A stretch of 64,000 nucleotides of DNA from Progne subis subis (Eukaryota > Chordata > Aves > Passeriformes > Hirundinidae), in contig JAKJHU010000056.1 of the NCBI GenBank assembly GCA_022316685.1, positions 2,471,872 through 2,535,871 of the forward strand, given 5' to 3'. The position numbers were made by a program, and so were the translations under genes. Below, piece after piece: positions 58,160 to 64,000 of the stretch. Within the stretch, counting starts at the first letter, position 1. Each line of letters opens with the position of its first letter. The notes below the pieces were generated by a model. That model was not told the DNA's origin, made no database searches, and was given only the letters and a program-made list of their open reading frames with translations.

Positions 58160-58224
58160 CAGAGACAGAGACATGGCCATGATGGCAAAGTGTACCTGCA
58201 CAAACACACACACAAACACACCCC

Positions 58225-58745
58225 CAGTGAACTGATTCAATCACATCTCAAATCCTATGTGCAGTTTTGGGTCTGTCACAACAAGAAAGACATGGCTGGA
58301 GTGTGTCCAGAGAAGAGCAACTGAGCTGGGAATGGGCCTGAAGCCCAAGTCTGATGAGGAGCAGCCTGGGGGCCCAGTCTGGAGGAAAAGAGGCTCAGGG
58401 GGGAGCTTCTCACTCCCTACAACTCCCTGACCTGAGGTCATAGTGAGATGGAGGTCAGTCTCTTCTTCTGGGTAACAAGTGGCAGGATGAGAGGAAATGG
58501 CCTCACATTGCACCAGGAGAGGATCAGATTGGATTTTAGGGATTTTTTTTCATGAAAGGGGTTATAGAGCATTGAAACAGGCTGCCCAGGGAAATGGTGG
58601 AGTTACCATCCCCAGAAGTATTCAAAAAACTTGGGAAATGGCACTTGACAACGTGGTTTAATGGTGAACATGGTGGTGCTGGGTTGACTTGCGGATCTTA
58701 AAGGCTTCTTCAAGCCTTAACAATTCTGTGAAGACTCTGTTCACA
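58225..58745 (+). mobile_element. CR1 LINE 3' part
   Basis: Follows the CR1 ORF2 order from the TCACATCTCAAATCCTATGT block through GGCTGGAGTGTGTCCAGAGA and the GAAACAGGCTGCCCAGGGAA block. It ends with a degenerate tail, AACAATTCTGTGAAGACTCTG. Frameshifted and old. Confidence 0.85.
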
Positions 58746-59644
58746 AGTTTTCCCTGAAAAGCAAACAAACTGCAGTGTGTATGGGATTGGCTGTGTTAAT
58801 CCTGTTTGCAGTTCCTCCACTCTGCTGCACCACCTGGACTCATTCTCTTTGTTTCACTGGCCATCTGGCTCCCTTTACCTGGTTTGTGGTTTTTTTGCTT
58901 TCTCGTGCAACTGCTTGGGAGGGCAGTGACTTGAATAAACCGATTCACGCAACTACGTGTGATGGCTTTTCCGAGATCCTGAGGGAATGGTGCAGCACAA
59001 ATAATTATTAATAATTTCTGATCAGATACAAACTCGTTACATGCTAAATGCTCTTCTAATGAGAAGTGAAACTCACAACTCTGAAGACAGAGCCTATGTT
59101 TCAGGTTTAAGGATGCCAGTAATTCCTCCTGCTACACGCAGGCATGCTGCACAAGTCACTTTCACAGGAGGTCAGGGAGTCAAATAGTGTGACTGGAATT
59201 TTGAAAAGGTTGGGTAACTTTTATGACCATTAATAATGTTTGTATTGAATGCCAGCTCCAACTGCAATGAGGTTAATTAAATCTCCTGTCCCAAAGTATA
59301 AGCCAGCTGCCTGAAGGTCCAGAGGCAGACTCCATGTGACAACTCAGAACACTGGACAAACAAGGCAATTGAGGCACTGCTTGCGAGAGAGCACCACGTG
59401 TTTGTCACTAGTGAAGGCAGAGTATCAAAGTGGATCTAACAAAGCCACGATACATCAGAACAATTCTAACATGACATGCTTTTTCTGGAGTAGAGAGAAG
59501 ACAACCTCAAGAGTATCCACAGTGTCTGACAGACTATTGTGTTTACTGTTCTCTCCCTAGCTAAGGCAGGAAAGGACTGCAGCTGAGGTAGGTAACACAA
59601 CTGTAAGACTACAAGCATATCAGGAAAGCAGGAGTAATTATTAA
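58746..59644. other. Upstream of the 59.6 kb coding exon, no exon identified
   Basis: Short plus-strand frames at 58775-59011 and 59336-59560 show no clear family match. A donor-like GAG|gtaggt lies at about 59588. Confidence 0.5.
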
Positions 59645-60085
59645 CATGTCAGCTGCAGCAGACTTACACATGTGAGCCTGCTGAGCCTTCCCAGAACCAT
59701 GTGCACTGCATGTCTAGAGTCTTGTCACCTGCAGACACAGAACTTCCAAGGGGATTCCCAAGATCTGCAGGATTTCAGCCTCATTCAATCATTTATGATG
59801 CAACCCAAGGAACCAGCAGGAGCAAGTGAACTGTCTGAGCTCAGGCAGCTGGGAAGCTCAAGCGTGTTGAACAGTCTCAGCAAGGAGAACGGCTACAACA
59901 ATTCAAGCTCCTGCCAAAAGCCTCCTCTGAAATCAGACACTGAAGCACTTTGGGCTCATCAGAAGATTTCTGCTACAAAATGCATGCCAGCCTGCAACAA
60001 ACTGAACTTTTACCCTTTCCCAAATAGGAAAAGGCCCAGATTTTCTGAAGCAGCAAGGAGGCTAGGTTTATATGTCTCCCAATGA
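59645..60085 (+). CDS. Probable terminal coding exon, C9orf152-like C terminus
   Basis: Open in one frame from 59645 to a TGA at 60083-60085. Mixed-composition protein ends in a compact basic motif (YPFPNRKRPRFSEAARRLGL, then YVSQ) that looks like a real protein C terminus. From memory it resembles the end of the uncharacterised C9orf152 family. No Met begins the frame, so it is read as an internal-to-last exon. Possible acceptors are cttcccag at 59694, gtctag at 59717 and cctgcag at 59734. The 5' exons of this gene were not found. Function is unknown. A pseudogene or chance ORF remains possible. Confidence 0.45.
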   Translation, partial: HVSCSRLTHVSLLSLPRTMCTACLESCHLQTQNFQGDSQDLQDFSLIQSFMMQPKEPAGASELSELRQLGSSSVLNSLSKENGYNNSSSCQKPPLKSDTEALWAHQKISATKCMPACNKLNFYPFPNRKRPRFSEAARRLGLYVSQ

Positions 60086-60554
60086 AGATATTCAGTAATA
60101 CCTAAAATTTAGTTAAAAACTTAAAAAAAACTTTAAAAAAACTTAAAAAAAAAACAAAACAAAAACCACCTTAAAATAGCAAAGCAGCCTTTCTAGTTAT
60201 GTGGTTCAACCTGCTGAGGGTTTACTTCTATTAGCTACAGAAGATCTTGACTCCATAATCTTTAATATCTTTATAACTTAAAAGCAATGAATACAACCTC
60301 TGCTCACTTCTGTTGTTGTTTAATGAGTCTTAGTAAATGGCACTTTTTCTTATATATAAATTTTACAATAACATATTTTTTCCTAACTACCCCCAGTATT
60401 TTGTTATAAAACAAAACTTGGAATTATTACTCAGTTCCCTGATACCATCTAACAATAACACATCTTTCTGTTCTTACCATGTCTGCACGCAGGGATTGTA
60501 ACCATTTCAACTACACAGATGTAACTGTAGTAGCACAACTGATTTTTTTTAGAC
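60086..60554. other. 3' flank of the 59.6 kb exon
   Basis: Contains a low-complexity (ACTTAAAAAAA)n-like stretch at 60112-60165. No canonical AATAAA signal was seen in the first 100 bases after the stop. Confidence 0.5.
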
Positions 60555-60938
60555 AGGATTTAACATCTTGCCTGGTGAAGAGAAGGTTCTGTGGAAACCT
60601 CATTGCAAACTTCCAAGTATCTGAAGGGAAGCTGGAGAGGGACTCTTCATCAGGATTGGTAGTGACAGGATGAGGAGTAATGGGTACAAACTGATAGAGG
60701 GGAAGTAGAGGCTGGATATTAGGAAGGGATTCTTTACTGTGAGGGTAGTGAGATATTGGAACAGACTGCCTGGGGAGGCTGTGGATTCTCCAACCCTGGC
60801 AGTGTTAAAGGCCAGGTTGGACAATTCCTTGAGCAGCTTGGTCTAGTGAGAAGTGTCCCAGCCCATGGCAGGGGGTGGTGAGACAAGATGTTCTCTAAGG
60901 TCCCTTTAAACCCTTAGCATTCCATGATTCTGTGAACT
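60555..60938 (+). mobile_element. CR1 LINE 3' part
   Basis: Contains the CTGAAGGGAAGCTGGAGAGG and GTGACAGGATGAGGAGTAAT blocks, then ATTGGAACAGACTGCCTGGG and the tail TTCCATGATTCTGTGAA at about 60920-60937. Moderately diverged. Confidence 0.88.
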
Positions 60939-61218
60939 TCTCTTGTGCCACAACAGCATCACAAACCTGTGCAAGCTTTCATAAGTGAGTGGTTCTTACC
61001 AGCCTAACAGCTGTGGTTTATGACCTTCTAGACACAAACTCTTCTCAGCCAGAAAAATAAAACATCCCCCCACAAGGTATCTTGAAAAGAGACCAATGGA
61101 TAAATAAAAGCCTATTGTCAAAGCGATAGGAGTGTTATCCATTTCCAAGACAAACTATCATTTCCTTTCACTCAAGACAACTTCAAACCTTTAATCTTCC
61201 CTACAATCCCACCGACTT

Positions 61219-61349
61219 TAACTCTGCGGGTTAGAACATGGTGCTAATAACACCAAGGTTTTGGGTTTGATCCCTGTATGGACCATTCACTTCAGACATG
61301 ATGATCCCTGTGAGTCCCTCACAACTCAGGATATTCTGTGATTCTGTGA
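61219..61349 (+). mobile_element. tRNA-Ile-derived SINE with CR1-like tail, second copy
   Basis: The head has lost most of its A box. It keeps TTAGAACATGGTGCTAATAA at 61231-61250 and a clear B box, GGGTTTGATCCC, at 61263-61274. The tail is ATGATCCCTGTGAGTCCCTC, AACTCAGGATATTCTGTG and ATTCTGTGA. Same family as the copy at 51.4 kb. It lies just before the GC-rich island. Confidence 0.83.
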
Positions 61350-61365
61350 CCTCTGTGGTGCTTGA

Positions 61366-61397
61366 TGGAGGATATTACATCTGGAGGATATTACATC
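61366..61397 (+). repeat. 16-base perfect tandem duplication
   Basis: TGGAGGATATTACATC occurs twice head to tail, between the SINE and the GC-rich island. Confidence 0.95.
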
Positions 61398-61449
61398 TCA
61401 GCCTACACTCCCAGCACGGCAGATTCACAGCTCTAAGTGTATCACAGGA

Positions 61450-61830
61450 CCTGACGCCCACAAAACCGGAAAAAACCCATCGCGGGAGCCAGTGCTGTTT
61501 GCTCCGGCCACACGCCCCATTGCCCATTGTGACAAGCCCGCCCGGCTCCCGTGTCCCCACGGCCCGGGTTCCATCGGAACCCGCAGCCGCTGGGCCCGCA
61601 GCCCCCGGCCCGGCCGCTCCGCACCCCTGGGCTCAAGGGGTCCCGGGAAGGGGCTCAGGGAGCAGCGGCCTGGATCCCCGAGCATCCCCCGGAGCCGTGC
61701 CGATCCCGTGGGGTGCAGGTGGGTGCCGGGGCTGCTGCGGGGCGATGCCGGCTCAGGGGGGTGCACAGGACGCTGCTTTGGTGCCTCCGCTCCCTCAGCC
61801 ACGAGCTGTGCCCAGCGCCTCTCCTCCTTG
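61450..61830 (+). promoter_or_regulatory. GC-rich island, candidate promoter or noncoding first exon
   Basis: A sharp GC- and CpG-rich block. A good donor (GTGCAG|gtgggt) lies at about 61719 on the plus strand. The coding exon at 63140 starts with an acceptor and needs an upstream exon, so this island is a natural candidate for its promoter and 5' UTR exon. ORFs in several frames here are products of GC richness. Orientation is inferred. Confidence 0.4.
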
Positions 61831-63139
61831 CCTTTGGAAAAAACTAATGCTGCTTTAGTAGCCTGTTTATTAGCCAACATTCTGACAATTCTCTGCTCCT
61901 CCCATCAACAGTTTAGCTCTCAAGCCTTATTTCTCTGCTTGGTTTATGCCAAGCTCTATGCTCTACAGAATTGTCTGTAGAGGATGACATTTTAGTTACA
62001 AAACCTCAGTCTTGCATTCAAAGTGGATCTTAGGAAATACCCCTGACTGTTTACTCAAAAGTTTTGAGATAGTCCTTTTAAACTCTTACCAAAAACGTGT
62101 CACTGCATGAAAATGAGCAGATGTACAATTGTATTAAACTACAGTTTAACTGCTTTTATTTTATGTTTGCCACATACTGTCTTGGGCCCTTGACTGACCT
62201 ATTTCAGGGACAAAAACTTGCAGTACAGGCAGAGTTTTGTACTTTACCTGATTATGATCAAAGCCACATGTTTTTCAAAATTTTGCCTCTTTATGAGATA
62301 ATACTGTTAAAAGTTCATTAAATTTTAAAATTTAGCTTACCATGCATTTTAAGAGTTTGCTCGGCTCTTGTTAACAAAATTATTATTTCTGGAGTTTATT
62401 TCATTTTATAGAACAGCAGAAGTCCTGAATGAGTCAGAGTAAGGCGTTCCTCTCTCCAGCCTCCCAATTCCAAATGTTGCTGGCCCATATTTTTTTGAGT
62501 CTGCACCCAGGCCTGAATACTTTTAATGAATTATTTGAAGGGCAAAAAATAAGCACGAAAGTATGAAAGCTTAATAAATCCTCCCCTCCCACCCCACTGA
62601 CTCAAGAAGCATCAGCAAGAATGTAATTGAAAGTTAAGGAAGGGAGAGGGGTGGGTGGGGAACACAAAACACTCAGGAAAAAAATAAAAAAAAAATCCCA
62701 GGTGGAACTCCTGGCCTGGGGATGCCTCCACAGCAGCATGCCTTTAAGCATTAGCATTGCTGCATATACCAGTATTACCCAGCCTTTTCTGCACTTGGCT
62801 GTGTTCAACGAGAGTTTCTACTTCACTGTTTTTTTTGGCAAAGGTTCACAAGCTCACAACCTTGAGTAAACGTTAAATCCAGCTCTGCAGTCCTGATTGT
62901 GAACTCTTGTATGCAGGAGCTCCGGGCACTCGGCATGAAAACAACCTGAGTGACATCCACAGCCTCAGTGCAGACCAGGCAACTCCTGACACAAGTCACT
63001 GTGCTTGGAAGAAAGTCACTCCTTCATTTAAGAAGATTTCAGATGCTTTGTACTTGATTTATTTTGTTGGGGGTTTTTTGCCAGCACAATGAAGGAAATG
63101 TCCTGCTTCTGCTTGACTTTTTCTTCCTTGTTGGAACAG
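61831..63139. other. Probable intron before the 63.1 kb coding exon
   Basis: AT-rich, with pyrimidine-rich sequence just before the acceptor at 63139. No further exon recognised. Confidence 0.45.
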
Positions 63140-63317
63140 ATGGTGAAGGCTTACAAATATGTGACTGGTATTTTTTCAGTGACTCATAGTTCAGAGCCAC
63201 AGGTTTCAGATGGTGATAAGAAGCTCACCAAGATGGATGTAAGCGTACTTGAGGAGCAGTATGACCATATAAAACAGAAGCAAAAACTGCAACCACACAT
63301 TATTGTATATAAAACAG
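63140..63317 (+). CDS. Probable 5' coding exon, C9orf152-like N terminus
   Basis: A strong pyrimidine-rich acceptor ending ttggaacag is followed directly by ATG at 63140. The frame stays open for 59 codons to a consensus donor ACAG|gtacgc at 63318. The end of the exon encodes LEEQYDHIKQKQKLQPHIIV followed by YKTG, a conserved-looking charged helix then a hydrophobic strand. This resembles, from memory, the N-terminal block of the C9orf152 family. It ends in phase 1, so the next exon should lie beyond 64000. The 5' UTR exon may lie in the GC-rich island at 61.45-61.83 kb. Function is unknown. Confidence 0.5.
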
Positions 63318-64000
63318 GTACGCTTATATTTCTAGGAAAAAAATGTATATGTAATGTAAAGATTATTTCTTTCAATATTTAATAACATCTAGTTTGCTCT
63401 TTTTGTGTTCAGCTTCAAGAGAGGTAGGGCTAAATTCCTTTTCTGTCATTTTGAGGTTTTATCAGTTTTGCTGAAAGATGGTTTTATACTTATATCAATA
63501 AGCTTCATGTCAGTGAAATATTATTATGTATTTGGAAGAGATGAACATATTTGAGGTAAGGTTTTACAAGTTTTATATCAGTAAAATAAAGTTCTAAATA
63601 TAAATAGTAACCCTTATAGTAACCATGTTCTTCATGTCTATGATAAGTGTATTTGTGCAACATTTTCTGTAATATTTCTCCTGCCTTGAATGCTTCCATC
63701 AGAACCAGCAATTCTGGGTAATCTTTCTCTTTTTTCCCTTCTCTATCTGTGTAAAGAAAGACTACAGGAAGCAACAGCAAATAGTAAGTAACAAGCAGAA
63801 GCTGGGGTTTTGATAAAAAATAATTAAAAGTTGTAGTCGGTAACTAAGATACAAGCTTTGAACAAAAGGTCCTGTTTTGAAAGTATTTTCAGTGCATATT
63901 GCTTGCAAAGTGCATAAATAGAAAAACAAATAAGAATATGTATCACTCATCTACCTGCCATGTCAAACAGATTTTATATAAGAAACTTGCAATTATTTTA
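63318..64000. other. Probable first coding intron of the 63.1 kb gene
   Basis: Very AT-rich with no recognised feature. The next exon would be outside the window. Confidence 0.5.

Noticed and set aside
61298..61980. Long ORFs of 150-186 codons on both strands
   Set aside because: All lie over the GC-rich island, have Pro/Gly/Arg-biased composition and run into repeat or AT-rich sequence. No family content.

Overview
The window is vertebrate nuclear DNA, almost certainly from a songbird (Passeriformes). Short exons are separated by kilobase introns with GT-AG borders. Many CR1 LINE fragments carry the avian 3' end of ATTCTGTGA repeats. At least two copies of a SINE with a tRNA-Ile-derived head and a CR1-like tail are present, a type known from zebra finch. 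There is no bacterial, plasmid or phage content, and almost all open reading frames are chance frames in introns or pieces of CR1.

Main gene (about 23.7-50.0 kb, minus strand): XYLB, the FGGY-family xylulokinase. I recovered fifteen consecutive coding exons by matching translated segments to the vertebrate protein and checking splice sites and phases. They run from the initiator ATG at 50012 to the donor of exon 15 at 23666. Together they encode 426 residues with the N-terminal phosphate motif, the sugar-binding segments and the catalytic GDN segment. The last roughly 110 residues, including the C-terminal adenosine-binding motif, were not found. They probably lie beyond base 1, which would make intron 15 longer than 23.6 kb. 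The gene starts inside a CpG island at about 49.56-50.40 kb.

Left part (1-23.7 kb, inferred intron 15): a 1.6 kb CR1 at 1.86-3.47 kb with recognisable reverse-transcriptase sequence, smaller CR1 pieces, a long A-rich tract at 21.7 kb, and an AT-rich, repeat-poor block at 13.64-14.60 kb that may be a conserved noncoding element.

Right part (50.4-64 kb): the region upstream of XYLB. It holds CR1 and SINE copies, a decayed coiled-coil-like ORF region of uncertain origin (51.7-52.7 kb), a probable terminal coding exon on the plus strand (59.6-60.1 kb), a second GC-rich island (61.45-61.83 kb), and a probable 5' coding exon on the plus strand (63140-63317). From memory, the last two coding pieces resemble the C-terminal and N-terminal parts of the same small uncharacterised vertebrate family (C9orf152-like). 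They lie in the wrong order to be one gene, so tandem paralogues or a local rearrangement or assembly error is suggested. This is the most unusual point in the window. I saw no convincing new biological system.
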